Positions 16,875 through 25,165 of a stretch of DNA of 64,000 bases are shown piece after piece (position 1 is the stretch's first letter; every line of letters begins with the position of its first letter). The DNA is from Pleionea sediminis (GTDB taxonomy: Bacteria; Pseudomonadota; Gammaproteobacteria; Enterobacterales; Kangiellaceae). The stretch covers positions 124,001-188,000 of the forward strand of contig NZ_SUNB01000004.1 in NCBI RefSeq assembly GCF_007570825.1, read 5' to 3'. The position numbers were made by a program, and so were the translations under genes. The notes under the pieces were generated by a model that ran no database searches, had not been told where the DNA came from, and saw only the letters and a program-made list of their open reading frames with translations.

Positions 16875-17732
16875 ATGCGCTATCACATAGAATCTTTTCA
16901 TCATCGGCCAACAGGTACTTTGAGCCATATTCTTGTTTGCGCCCATTCAAAACAGTGCGCAATTATTGATCCTTGCTATGACTTCGATATATTCAGTGGT
17001 CGGATTGGCACTGATTCAGCCGATAAGCTGGTTCGATACGTACAGGGCAATAACCTGGAATGTCAGTGGATTCTTGAAACACACGCTCATGCTGATCATT
17101 TGACGAGTGCACAATGGATTAAGAAGCAAGTTGGCGGAAAAATTGCTATAGGTGAGGGGATACAAAAGGTACAACTTCATTTTAGAGAAGTCTTTGGGCT
17201 GAGCGACTCATTTCCCACTGATGGTCGTCAATTTGATTATCTGTTCAAAGATCAAGAGGAATTTGTACTTGGGGAACTATCAATCAAAGTTATCGCCACA
17301 CCGGGACATACAAACGACAGTGTAAGTTATCAAGTTGAAGATAGCGTGTTTGTTGGTGATACCGTATTTGCCCCTCATCGTGGCAGTGCACGTTGTGATT
17401 TTCCTGGCGGCGATGCAGCAACGCTCTATCAATCGATTCAAAAAATATTTGATATCGGGGAAAGTACGCATTTGTATTTGTGCCACGATTATCCTGGTGA
17501 GAATGAGCCACCAGTCATTTGTGTCACGGTAGCTGATCAAATAGAAAGCAATGTTCAAATATCGAGATACGTTTCATTGGAGGAATACGTTAAAAAGAGA
17601 ACGCAAAGAGATTCGGGTCTTGCAATTCCTAAGCTTTTATACCCTTCAATTCAAGTTAATATTAATGCAGGTCATTTACCTGAGCCAAATAATGACGGAC
17701 GTCAGTATTTGAAAATACCGATTAAATTTTAA
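16875..17732 (+). CDS. Persulfide dioxygenase-type metallo-beta-lactamase-fold protein (ETHE1/Blh-like)
   Basis: A 285-residue MBL-fold enzyme. The metal motif is TH70-A-H72-A-D74-H75, followed by the second histidine ATPGHTNDS, an aspartate in VFVGDTVF and a final histidine in LYLCHDYP. This is the mononuclear-iron arrangement of the ETHE1/persulfide dioxygenase group rather than a lactamase. The N-terminus (HIESFHHRPTGTLSHILVC) matches the Blh proteins controlled by BigR. The predicted reaction oxidises glutathione persulfide to sulfite and glutathione. It is transcribed divergently from the BigR-like repressor. A GGGAG SD lies at 16858-16862 before ATG 16875. Confidence 0.87.
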   Translation: MRYHIESFHHRPTGTLSHILVCAHSKQCAIIDPCYDFDIFSGRIGTDSADKLVRYVQGNNLECQWILETHAHADHLTSAQWIKKQVGGKIAIGEGIQKVQLHFREVFGLSDSFPTDGRQFDYLFKDQEEFVLGELSIKVIATPGHTNDSVSYQVEDSVFVGDTVFAPHRGSARCDFPGGDAATLYQSIQKIFDIGESTHLYLCHDYPGENEPPVICVTVADQIESNVQISRYVSLEEYVKKRTQRDSGLAIPKLLYPSIQVNINAGHLPEPNNDGRQYLKIPIKF

Positions 17733-17865
17733 ACTAATTGTATATTTCAAAAGTTGGGTGACATTCATTTTTTTATAGCTTTTCGCTCTTTAAAGTGAAA
17801 GTGTGGCGTTCAATAAGGCTATTACTGTCAATAATTTACGTTGAAAAATTGCTAAATTTAACGGC

Positions 17866-17910
17866 AGGACTTAAACTTAAGGAGTAATGTCCTTTTCATA
17901 TTCTAATTAA
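17866..17910 (+). promoter_or_regulatory. Leader with SD-masking hairpins and a 7-codon mini-ORF
   Basis: A strong SD (AAGGAG, 17879-17884) precedes ATG 17887, which opens a 7-codon frame (MSFSYSN) that stops at 17908-17910, 30 bases before the cold-shock-domain gene. The SD can pair with TCCTT (17890-17894), forming a hairpin that hides it. The same TCCT can instead pair with AGGAC (17866-17870). The two pairings exclude each other, which is the layout of a switchable leader. Nothing proves that it is used. Confidence 0.35.
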
Positions 17911-17939
17911 TCTAATTTTCAGGTCGGAACCTAGAATAT

Positions 17940-18467
17940 ATGCTAACGAGTCACGAATTTATGGTCGCTAATAAAAAGCGGCGTAAGAACGACAATAATC
18001 AAAAAAATAAAAAACAGCATCAAGGTGGCAATGAGTTTTTCTCTCAAGGCCAGTACGATGACAATCGTGGAAATCGTCAACCAGGCCATAATAAAAACAG
18101 AAATACCCAAAGTGGTCAGGGACAACAACAGCAATTCCAAAAACCGCAGCATCAACAAGAGTATGATAATGGTTACGTTCCAGAAGTTGAGGAAGGTAAA
18201 GTGTATGAAGGTATCGTACAAAACTATTATCGAGAAAAAGGTTATGGTTTTATTCGTTGTGAAAGTTTCAAAGTCCCCGCTTTTTTTCACTATTCAGAAA
18301 TTCAATTAGATGGATTTAAATATCTTATTAAGCAGCAAAAAGTTGAATTTAAAGCTCGTGTTTCTGATGAAGGTAAACTTCAAGCTTACGAAGTTAATCC
18401 AACCGAATTAGCGCCTACCCAAAAACGCCAAATTTTCAACAAAGATAAATCTGATAAAAAAGATTAG
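17940..18467 (+). CDS. Cold-shock-domain RNA-binding protein with disordered N-terminus
   Basis: A 175-residue protein. Residues 1-85 are low complexity, rich in Lys, Asn, Gln and Gly with repeated NRGN/QGQQQQ-type runs, and likely disordered. A cold-shock domain follows at about residues 82-155: GKVYEGIVQNYYREKGYGFIRC matches the 'G.vk.y...kGyGFI' strand with the RNP-1 position, and PAFFHYSEI matches RNP-2 (usually 'd.FvH.s.i'). The protein ends in a basic tail. Cold-shock domains bind single-stranded RNA. The start may be ATG 17940 or ATG 17961; neither has a good SD, although an unusual leader with its own strong SD lies just upstream. Confidence 0.8.
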   Translation: MLTSHEFMVANKKRRKNDNNQKNKKQHQGGNEFFSQGQYDDNRGNRQPGHNKNRNTQSGQGQQQQFQKPQHQQEYDNGYVPEVEEGKVYEGIVQNYYREKGYGFIRCESFKVPAFFHYSEIQLDGFKYLIKQQKVEFKARVSDEGKLQAYEVNPTELAPTQKRQIFNKDKSDKKD

Positions 18468-18510
18468 CGCTCAGTAAAGTAGTAGAGCGCCTTCCAATAT
18501 CTGGACTTTC

Positions 18511-18560
18511 AAGTTAAAACTTATTATATTTGGCTAACCAAATATAATAAGTTTTAACTT
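18511..18560. promoter_or_regulatory. Perfect 50-bp palindrome abutting the arsR start codon
   Basis: Two perfectly complementary 23-base arms (18511-18533 and 18538-18560) flank a CTAA centre. The right arm ends at 18560 and the arsR GTG starts at 18561. The right arm contains TATAAT at 18543-18548, which would place transcription start within a few bases of the GTG; the left arm carries the mirror copy. The arms start with AAGTTAAAACTT and meet at TTTGG-CTAA-CCAAA. No T-run follows, so a terminator role for the upstream gene is less likely than an operator/promoter role for arsR. Confidence 0.7.
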
Positions 18561-18884
18561 GTGGAACACCATACTTTTTTTAAATGCTTATCAGAACCTG
18601 TAAGATTAAGAATCTTAGTCTTGTTGCATCATTTTAATGATTCATGTGTTTGTGAACTCGTAGAAGCTCTTAATCTGCCACAAAGTGTTGTTTCACGGCA
18701 TCTCGCTTATCTTAAAAAGCATGAACTTATAATTGCTTATCGCTCATCTCAATGGATGTATTACCATTTAAATATTAAACATAAGTTATACAAAACTCTG
18801 GTTTTTTATTTAGATGAATTTGGTAAATCAGAATTTAAACACGATATTATCGCAATGAAACAAGTTGTACCTATTTGTGAATAA
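18561..18884 (+). CDS. arsR: ArsR arsenite-responsive repressor
   Basis: A 107-residue winged-helix repressor. The helix pattern FFKCLSEPVRLRILVLL is followed by the metal-site motif DSCVCELVEALN, in which the CVC pair is the classical As(III)/Sb(III) ligand of ArsR. It then has the recognition helix LPQSVVSRHLAYLKKHELI. The GTG at 18561 is the only usable start: a stop codon (TAA 18555-18557) lies just upstream in frame, and no ATG follows until the C-terminal third. No SD is possible because the palindrome ends at the GTG, so the mRNA is probably leaderless or nearly so. It heads the arsR-GAPDH-arsJ operon. Confidence 0.9.
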   Translation: MEHHTFFKCLSEPVRLRILVLLHHFNDSCVCELVEALNLPQSVVSRHLAYLKKHELIIAYRSSQWMYYHLNIKHKLYKTLVFYLDEFGKSEFKHDIIAMKQVVPICE

Positions 18885-18903
18885 AAAAACTTGAGGATGA
18901 CAA

Positions 18904-19908
18904 ATGAAAATTCGAGTCGGTATTAATGGTTTTGGAAGAATGGGGCGATTAACTTTTCGTGCCGCTTGGGGAAATGATTTATTCGATGTTGTTGCCATTA
19001 ATGATCCAGCCGGAAATGCGGAAACTTTATCGCATTTATTAAATTTTGACTCCGTTCATGGCACTTGGCACAAGAATGCGACTTTTAATGGGCAGACGAT
19101 GATCGTAGACGATCACAAGATTAGTTGTACGCAAAATAAGCGTATTGAAGAAACGGATTGGTCACAATGCGACCTGGTTATAGAAGCTTCTGGTGTTATG
19201 AAAACAACTGAGTTGCTTAATCAATATTTTGCGCAAGGTGTAAAAAAAGTTGTTGTAACGGCTCCAGTCAAAGAAGAAGGCGTTTTAAATATCGTTATGG
19301 GCGTCAATGATGACCTGTACGATGGTACGCAGAAAATAATTACTGCTGCGTCGTGTACGACAAATTGTTTGGCACCGGTTGTAAAAGTTATTCAAGAAAA
19401 ACTCGGAATTCGTCACGGATCGATGACAACTATTCATGACATTACGAATACCCAAACGATATTGGATGCACCGCATAAAGACCTTCGTCGAGCGAGGGCG
19501 TGCGGCATGAGTTTAATTCCAACGACGACTGGAAGTGCCACAGCCATTACGCACATATTTCCCGAATTAAAAGGTAAGCTGAATGGACATGCCGTGCGCG
19601 TTCCTTTAGCGAATGCATCGATAACCGATTGCGTTTTTGAAGTGGAAAACAAGACGACCAGTGAGCAAGTTAATCAATGGTTAAAAGAGGCTTCTGAAAA
19701 AGAGTTAAAGGGTATTTTGGGTTATGAAGAGCGCCCACTGGTATCGATTGATTATCGAACCGATCCAAGAAGTGCGGTTGTTGACGCGCTTTCAACCATG
19801 GTAATCAATGATACACAAGTGAAATTATATCTTTGGTACGATAATGAATGGGGCTACGCCAATAGAACGGCAGAATTAGTCTTAAAAGTCATCCGACAAG
19901 GAATTTAA
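18904..19908 (+). CDS. ArsJ-associated glyceraldehyde-3-phosphate dehydrogenase
   Basis: A 334-residue GAPDH. The Rossmann motif is [11 protein letters not shown] (7-17), the catalytic Cys is 151 in [11 protein letters not shown], the assisting His is 178 (TTIHDITN), and the C-terminal domain ends [15 protein letters not shown]. The family is the ArsJ-linked group that joins arsenate to glyceraldehyde-3-phosphate, giving the unstable 1-arseno-3-phosphoglycerate for export. The evidence for that subgroup is its position directly between arsR and arsJ. It is 19 bases after the arsR stop with a GAGG SD. Length is normal. Confidence 0.95.
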   Translation: MKIRVGINGFGRMGRLTFRAAWGNDLFDVVAINDPAGNAETLSHLLNFDSVHGTWHKNATFNGQTMIVDDHKISCTQNKRIEETDWSQCDLVIEASGVMKTTELLNQYFAQGVKKVVVTAPVKEEGVLNIVMGVNDDLYDGTQKIITAASCTTNCLAPVVKVIQEKLGIRHGSMTTIHDITNTQTILDAPHKDLRRARACGMSLIPTTTGSATAITHIFPELKGKLNGHAVRVPLANASITDCVFEVENKTTSEQVNQWLKEASEKELKGILGYEERPLVSIDYRTDPRSAVVDALSTMVINDTQVKLYLWYDNEWGYANRTAELVLKVIRQGI

Positions 19909-19914
19909 TGAACA

Positions 19915-21150
19915 ATGGCTGTTAGCAGTGCGATTAAACAGTATTTAATCGTTACTTTTAATTACTGGGCGTTTACTCTTACTGACGGCGCTCTAAGAAT
20001 GCTGGTTGTCTTGCATTTTCATAACTTAGGTTACAGCGCACTCGAAGTGGCTATGCTGTTTTTATTTTACGAGTTTTTTGGTGTAGTTACTAATCTGCTA
20101 GGAGGCTATCTAGGCGCTCGTATTGGTTTAAATAAAACCATGAATATCGGCCTTTTTCTACAGATTGTCGCTTTATCAATGTTGCTCGTTCCGACAGAGT
20201 ATCTAGTCGTTATATGGGTTATGTCAGCTCAAGCCGTTTCTGGAATTGCGAAAGATCTAAATAAGATGAGTGCTAAAAGTGCGATTAAAACATTTGTTAG
20301 CCCTGAAGAGTCAAAACACTCATCCAAATTATATCGCTGGGTCGCTGCTTTAACTGGATCTAAAAATGCACTCAAAGGTGTCGGTTTTTTTCTCGGTGGG
20401 TTTTTGTTAACTACCTTGGGTTTTCATAACGCAATCAGCATTATGGCAATCATGCTTTTTATTATCTGGATATTGAGTTTAGTACTGTTAAAGAAGGACT
20501 TAGGCAAAGCAAAGTCAAAACCGAAGTTTAAACAATTGTTCTCAAAAAGCCGAGCTATCAATGTCTTGTCAGCGGCACGCTTTTTCTTATTTGCTTCTCG
20601 TGATGTTTGGTTTGTGGTTGCTTTGCCTGTTTATTTTTCCACGCAATTGAATTGGTCACATACTGAAATCGGAAGTTTCTTTGCCGTATGGATTATTGGA
20701 TATGGTATCGTCCAAGCATTGGCGCCCAAAATAACCCATCGAAGATTAGAAGTAAGTAACGAATTTGACTCTGATAAAAAGGCTTTTCTGTGGGTATTAC
20801 CGCTAATGATAATTCCTGGATCGCTTGCATTTATCTTGAATACTCAGCCGTCTTCTTCTTGGGTTTTAACAATAGGACTAATTACTTTTGCCATTTTCTT
20901 TGCGATTAATTCAGCATTGCACAGCTTTTTAATTGTTCATCACGCAAGCGACGAGGGCATCTCGTTAGATGTTGGTTTTTATTACATGGCCAATGCGGCA
21001 GGTCGATTGATAGGCACGGTTCTTTCAGGAATTGCCTATCAAGTCTACGGTTTAACGGCGTGTCTATGGATCTCTTTTGCTTTCTTACTAGCGACAATGA
21101 TCATTACACTCGACTTACCTTCTAGCAAGTCTGAAGTCAAGTGCAACTAG
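19915..21150 (+). CDS. arsJ: ArsJ organoarsenical efflux permease (MFS)
   Basis: A 411-residue membrane protein of the major facilitator superfamily with about 11-12 hydrophobic segments (for example MLVVLHFHNLGYSALEVAML at the start, and GFFLGGFLLTTLGF). The start, YLIVTFNYWAFTLTDGALRM, is typical of ArsJ. It exports 1-arseno-3-phosphoglycerate made by the adjacent GAPDH, which completes arsenate resistance without an arsenate reductase. No arsC or arsB is in the window. The ATG follows the GAPDH stop by 6 bases. It converges with a small lipoprotein gene 7 bases beyond its stop. Confidence 0.92.
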   Translation: MAVSSAIKQYLIVTFNYWAFTLTDGALRMLVVLHFHNLGYSALEVAMLFLFYEFFGVVTNLLGGYLGARIGLNKTMNIGLFLQIVALSMLLVPTEYLVVIWVMSAQAVSGIAKDLNKMSAKSAIKTFVSPEESKHSSKLYRWVAALTGSKNALKGVGFFLGGFLLTTLGFHNAISIMAIMLFIIWILSLVLLKKDLGKAKSKPKFKQLFSKSRAINVLSAARFFLFASRDVWFVVALPVYFSTQLNWSHTEIGSFFAVWIIGYGIVQALAPKITHRRLEVSNEFDSDKKAFLWVLPLMIIPGSLAFILNTQPSSSWVLTIGLITFAIFFAINSALHSFLIVHHASDEGISLDVGFYYMANAAGRLIGTVLSGIAYQVYGLTACLWISFAFLLATMIITLDLPSSKSEVKCN

Positions 21151-21157
21151 GTGTTAT

Positions 21158-21502
21158 CTATTCTTCTTTGGGCCAAACGTAAGCAACGATAGTGCATTCA
21201 ATTGATTGATTATCGTTCACATATTTTGATTTCATAGAAATGATAGCAGGATCTTTCTCGGTTGATTCGCTCGCAATAGATTCCTTCAGTTCTCTAATGC
21301 ATTCATCCTCTGCAAGCTTCTTACTGGCATAATCATTAATTAACACTTGTTTGGATAGATTGCGTTTTGTACCACCTTTATACTCATGATACACTGATTT
21401 TCCAGCGTCAATTGAATCTCTAATCGCATTATCGGGTACAACTTTAAATTGTACACAGCCGGCTAAACTAAATGACAATAGTATTAAACCAATCACTCTC
21501 AT
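21158..21502 (-). CDS. Small lipoprotein, function unknown
   Basis: A 114-residue protein with a lipoprotein signal: MRVIGLILLSFSLAGC, where LAGC is the lipobox and the Cys is the lipidation site. The mature part is polar and has a paired Cys (ECT) near the C-terminus. I chose the ATG at 21502: AAGGAG lies 8 bases upstream, while the in-frame GTG at 21511 overlaps that SD. I do not recognise the family. It is convergent with arsJ and stands alone upstream. Confidence 0.75.
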   Translation of the reverse strand: MRVIGLILLSFSLAGCVQFKVVPDNAIRDSIDAGKSVYHEYKGGTKRNLSKQVLINDYASKKLAEDECIRELKESIASESTEKDPAIISMKSKYVNDNQSIECTIVAYVWPKEE

Positions 21503-21626
21503 TTGAGTCACTCCTTATTTCATATTAGATGGGGCAAGAGATAATGGTCTCCACAAGGAATCTCATTCTCCATCTTGGCACCGCTTATTTTAGCTCATTA
21601 TTCGATAGAAATAATGATAAATCCAT

Positions 21627-22031
21627 CTAGGAAAAGTCAAATTCATTACAACCTTTCAATCTAACATATTGGATGGCTCTGGCTTGATCAACGAAAAACG
21701 TCAAATCACATTTCCAAATTGAAATCTTTCCGCCAGAACAGCCAATATCATCCGACCACACAGCCTTAACACAGTCTATAGGTGAGCGATAGGTTTGTAA
21801 CCTTGAGCATATATACAAACTATTTCCGTCTTCCATTTTAACTTTTCTGTCCGGCGAAATAGGCGTGCTTACAATGCACTCCGATATATTACGTCCTTCC
21901 TATTTAGCTTCTTTTTTCAGACGCGGCTTTTTGATTGTTAAATGGTTTGCTTCCAACCATTAAACTACAGCCTGTAGTTAAGCTTATGCTAGCCAGTATT
22001 ATAATATATCTTTTTATAATTTTAATTCTCT
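21627..22031 (-). pseudogene. Decayed lipoprotein gene (two frames)
   Basis: Reading right to left there is a lipoprotein-type signal in one frame (IIILASISLTTGCSLMVGSK, lipobox TTGC) that stops after about 16 more residues. A second open stretch in another frame continues ISECIVSTPIS and later MEDGNSLYICSRLQTYRS, with several Cys, and ends FDFS at 21627. No ATG precedes the signal and no start with an SD precedes the second part. The order (signal, then a Cys-rich domain) suggests one small lipoprotein broken by at least one frameshift and stop codons. It could instead be a short gene starting at ATG 21836. Confidence 0.4.
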
Positions 22032-22355
22032 TGAATATTACTAGAACATGGCGGTACTTCGCTGGGTTAAGTCGACTTGTATAGATGTTTTGACTCGTAC
22101 AAAACTATAAATATAAGTTGCCGAAAAACCGCGCTATTCCTGATTTATTATTCGTTAAATTTGTGAGAATATCAATTTGCTATGATGTGAATATTTCCCA
22201 TGACTACATCTAATTAATCTAATTTGATTAAGTATTTATTCATGGGATGCATATTTTACAAAAAGGGAGCTTGTTTTTTAGTCAGGTTTTTATCGTGTAA
22301 AATAACGTATAAAGATTATTAAAGTTATTAGTTGTATATGTGAGTATAGATAATC
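22032..22355. other. Intergenic, no gene recognised
   Basis: This AT-rich stretch follows the 3' end of the flavin monooxygenase gene. It has a 7-bp inverted repeat CCCATGA (22197-22203)/TCATGGG (22240-22246) enclosing a 17-base AT string, TCTAATTAATCTAATTT at 22209-22225. The same string is found at 17902-17918 before the cold-shock-domain gene. No terminator or open frame was seen. Confidence 0.5.
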
Positions 22356-23609
22356 TTATTGCATGTCTTCCATGAGCATATCTAAATAATCATTTATATG
22401 AATGCGTCCATTAAACTCTTGTGAAAATTGTAACTTTAACTGTTCAAAGAACTGTCGCATATAAGAATGTTGTTCTTCTTTTTCTGGTAACTGAATGTCA
22501 CCCGCAATGATACGCGCAATATAATTAGCTTGCGTAGTGACAACTGGTGGCACAGGACCAATAGGTTGAAGATAGCCGCAGAAATACAGGTGGTTGTGAT
22601 CCATGTTGGATATGAACTTATAGTTTCGATTCACATCAAACTCTAAATCTTTTAGAAAAGGTAAACTAACTTTATAACCGGTCGAGAAAATAATATGATC
22701 AAATTTTTCATGGCTATCGTCAGTAAAGGTAGTTTCATAATTCTCTAATTTTTTAATTGCGGGGCGAAACCGAATCATTCCGCTCGCTGTTTTATCAAAG
22801 ATATCTTGAGAAATGGGTAAACGACCGTCTAATAATCTTTGAGATGGGGAAGGGATTCCATAGCTTTCTTGTTTTCCGTTTATTAATTTGATCACGAACT
22901 CAAGATATCGGCTTTGAAGTTTTCTCGGAAATTTCTTAATAATATTTAAATAAATAGCACTGTAAGGTTTGCCCATTAAAAACTTTGGAATGATAAAAGG
23001 CATATTTCTCACAGAAACTTTAACATCATTAGCGACATTTGCTAAATCACAGGCAATCTGAATGGCCGAACTGCCTGAGCCAACGACAAGAACCTTTTGG
23101 TCTTTGAACGGAGCCGGAGCACGATATTCTGACGAATGTATATAATTTCCCATATAACTCTTAACGTATTCTTGAGGAATGTATCCATTAGAGTAAAAGC
23201 CTGCACAGACGATAACATGTTCGAAAATTTGTTCAGTTTCATCATTCGTTGATACACACCAGCTTCCGTTCTCTAACTTCTGTAATGATTTAACTTCAGT
23301 GTTAAACTTGATATGTTGGTATAAACCGAACTCATCACTTGTTTCTTGTAAGTAGTTAAAGTAACCACTTCTATGGGCAAAATGGCGACCTTTAATATCA
23401 ACTTTTCGAAAAGGGTAAACCATCACTTTATTTGAGTGATTTAAAGTACAGTTTTGGTATACAGAAGGATTATCTAAATCAGGGCTATAATTCCAGATTC
23501 CACCGACACAGTTGCTTTTTTCAAAACACACAAAGTCAATGTTGTATTTTTTTAGCATGACACAGCATGCAAGGCCGGAAACACCTGCTCCAATGACACA
23601 TACTTTCAA
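22356..23609 (-). CDS. Flavin-containing monooxygenase (FMO-like)
   Basis: A 417-residue FAD/NADPH monooxygenase. The FAD Rossmann motif is GAGVSG (7-12). The FMO-type identifying sequence is YMGNYIHSSEY (152-162), fitting F/Y-x-G-x3-H-x3-Y. The NADPH Rossmann motif is VVGSGSSAIQ (175-184). A late FSTGYKVSLPFL matches the ATG-type motif of FMOs. It adds one oxygen atom to a soft nucleophile (N or S) or to a ketone. The start is TTG 23609 with GGAGAA 6 bases upstream. It is the last gene of a three-gene minus-strand operon with a TauD-type dioxygenase and a hotdog protein, so it may act on a shared small-molecule product. Confidence 0.88.
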   Translation of the reverse strand: MKVCVIGAGVSGLACCVMLKKYNIDFVCFEKSNCVGGIWNYSPDLDNPSVYQNCTLNHSNKVMVYPFRKVDIKGRHFAHRSGYFNYLQETSDEFGLYQHIKFNTEVKSLQKLENGSWCVSTNDETEQIFEHVIVCAGFYSNGYIPQEYVKSYMGNYIHSSEYRAPAPFKDQKVLVVGSGSSAIQIACDLANVANDVKVSVRNMPFIIPKFLMGKPYSAIYLNIIKKFPRKLQSRYLEFVIKLINGKQESYGIPSPSQRLLDGRLPISQDIFDKTASGMIRFRPAIKKLENYETTFTDDSHEKFDHIIFSTGYKVSLPFLKDLEFDVNRNYKFISNMDHNHLYFCGYLQPIGPVPPVVTTQANYIARIIAGDIQLPEKEEQHSYMRQFFEQLKLQFSQEFNGRIHINDYLDMLMEDMQ

Positions 23610-23654
23610 AGAGTTTCTCCAGCCATCTAAGTTGATAATCCAATAGAAAAATAA

Positions 23655-24662
23655 TTACTGTACTTTTTCGAATCCGCCTCGTTTACTACCCGCGGCCAAA
23701 CGCTCTCCATAGAGTTGCTTAAAACTCTCGTGTAAAGGACGATTATTGTAAGTAGACACCCATGCTCGTAATAAATGGCGCTTTTCATCGCCTTCTTGAT
23801 CAACGTAACTATCTCTCGAATGATAAATAACATGATTGTTGACCATCATTAAATCACCGGGCTCAAGACGGAACTTAATATGAAAATCCTCTTGAGATGC
23901 TAATTTTTGAATACGGTCGATGCCGTCGATAGCTTTAGGTTCAAGAGTTTTTCCAATCGCATCGTAGGTCGCCTTAATATAACTGCCCAGTAAAAAGCTC
24001 GAGAAATATCCTGACTCTTGGGTAAAAACAGGGATATCAATAAGGTGATTCATTCCGTCAGGCTTTAATGGTGTTTGATGATTTATCTTAAAGCATTGCT
24101 TTAGCGCCGCTAACTCCTCAGGAAAGTCTTTCTGCATTGCTTCGAAAATAGCTATTGAACTGACCACTCGACTATCACCACCTTGTTTAGCATTGTGTAA
24201 ACACAAAAGCCCTGCCATATCACTTAGATCAGTATGAAATTCAAGATGAGCATTCGTTTGGTAAGGTCGATTATTGGTTTGCTTCTGAGTTTGATTATCT
24301 TTAATACCTTTGTTAATGACGTCATCGATCGTGACATTAACATCTTTAACATGAGAGATAAAATCACCAATATTGTTTTGGTAAAGTATATGACCAAAAT
24401 AGGTTAAGAAATTCAAGTAAGTAGCTTCTGTCTTATCGATATCTTTCATTATCGGAAAGTTTTTTAGTATCACGACGCCGCAACCATTTTCTATTTTATT
24501 TGTAATGGCATCTACTTTTAACTGTAACTCCGAGTCCAAAGAAGGCATTTTATTTTCTAAATTAAAACTACCAATCTCCAAAAGCTGATCGTAAAATCGA
24601 TGAGGTAATTCAGCGTAAATATCATTTTTGTTGAATTTACGTGCTTGCCAGGATTTGTTCAT
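23655..24662 (-). CDS. TauD/TfdA-type Fe(II)/2-oxoglutarate dioxygenase
   Basis: A 335-residue protein of the TauD superfamily. The iron ligands are His143 and Asp145 (LEFHTDLSD) and His281 (IYHSRDSY); Arg residues near 295-299 (RHLLRAW) fit the 2-oxoglutarate carboxylate. The end, PLHESFKQLYGERLAAGSKRGG, is typical of a family of bacterial and fungal oxygenases acting on small substrates. An AGGAAA SD precedes ATG 24662. It lies between a hotdog-fold protein and a flavin monooxygenase. The substrate is not predictable from the sequence; a similar enzyme class makes isonitriles in other bacteria. Confidence 0.85.
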   Translation of the reverse strand: MNKSWQARKFNKNDIYAELPHRFYDQLLEIGSFNLENKMPSLDSELQLKVDAITNKIENGCGVVILKNFPIMKDIDKTEATYLNFLTYFGHILYQNNIGDFISHVKDVNVTIDDVINKGIKDNQTQKQTNNRPYQTNAHLEFHTDLSDMAGLLCLHNAKQGGDSRVVSSIAIFEAMQKDFPEELAALKQCFKINHQTPLKPDGMNHLIDIPVFTQESGYFSSFLLGSYIKATYDAIGKTLEPKAIDGIDRIQKLASQEDFHIKFRLEPGDLMMVNNHVIYHSRDSYVDQEGDEKRHLLRAWVSTYNNRPLHESFKQLYGERLAAGSKRGGFEKVQ

Positions 24663-24676
24663 GATTTTTCCTAGTC

Positions 24677-25165
24677 TTAGTTAATGGGGAAAATTCCAGT
24701 TGCATCACCATAGAATGCACCATCATTAAACATAAAATCACCAGAAAAAAACAAATTACCTTTTTTGATTTTTTTTGACGTTAGTTCAAGAGTGAACTTG
24801 ATATCTCTTGATGAAATCATTTTACGATAATGCATCATGTTTTGAGTGATATAGATCTCTTTCGTTTTTTCTTCTAGGTTATAGTCAAGATGAATTAATA
24901 TAATTGCAGATTGTTGAAAGAGTATTTGTGCGGCAACAGCAGATAGGTGAAAGCTATTGTCGGTACTTGGGTAATAGTCTGTTACACGAAAGTCAATTTC
25001 AATAAAGCCAGATTTGTGTTTGACTGAATTTAATTTAAAAAAATCTTGGCGAAAACCATCGGTCAAATAAGAAGAAGTTAGCTTTGAAAATCGGTTTTCT
25101 GGAATTATTTCAAGTGACGGACAAGATAGCTGCTCGTCAAGCAACTTAGCAGTTGTGTCTAACAT
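24677..25165 (-). CDS. Hotdog-fold protein, FcoT-like
   Basis: A 162-residue protein. A first strand region (FIEIDFRVTDYYPSTDNSF) leads into the helix HLSAVAAQILFQQSAIILIH, then later strands DIKFTLELTSKKIKKG and FFSGDFMF...GDATGIFPIN. The order of strand, central helix with 'H..AV...QL' and beta-sheet fits a hotdog fold. By eye it most resembles FcoT, a thioesterase-like enzyme in isonitrile lipopeptide pathways. That resemblance is distant and has not been tested. It is the first gene of the three-gene operon; an AGGT SD precedes ATG 25165. Confidence 0.5.
   Translation of the reverse strand: MLDTTAKLLDEQLSCPSLEIIPENRFSKLTSSYLTDGFRQDFFKLNSVKHKSGFIEIDFRVTDYYPSTDNSFHLSAVAAQILFQQSAIILIHLDYNLEEKTKEIYITQNMMHYRKMISSRDIKFTLELTSKKIKKGNLFFSGDFMFNDGAFYGDATGIFPIN

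Noticed and set aside
18511-18560. 50-bp palindrome as a rho-independent terminator for the cold-shock gene
   Set aside because: The stem is AT-rich and no T-run follows; the location and TATAAT inside the arm fit an arsR operator/promoter better.
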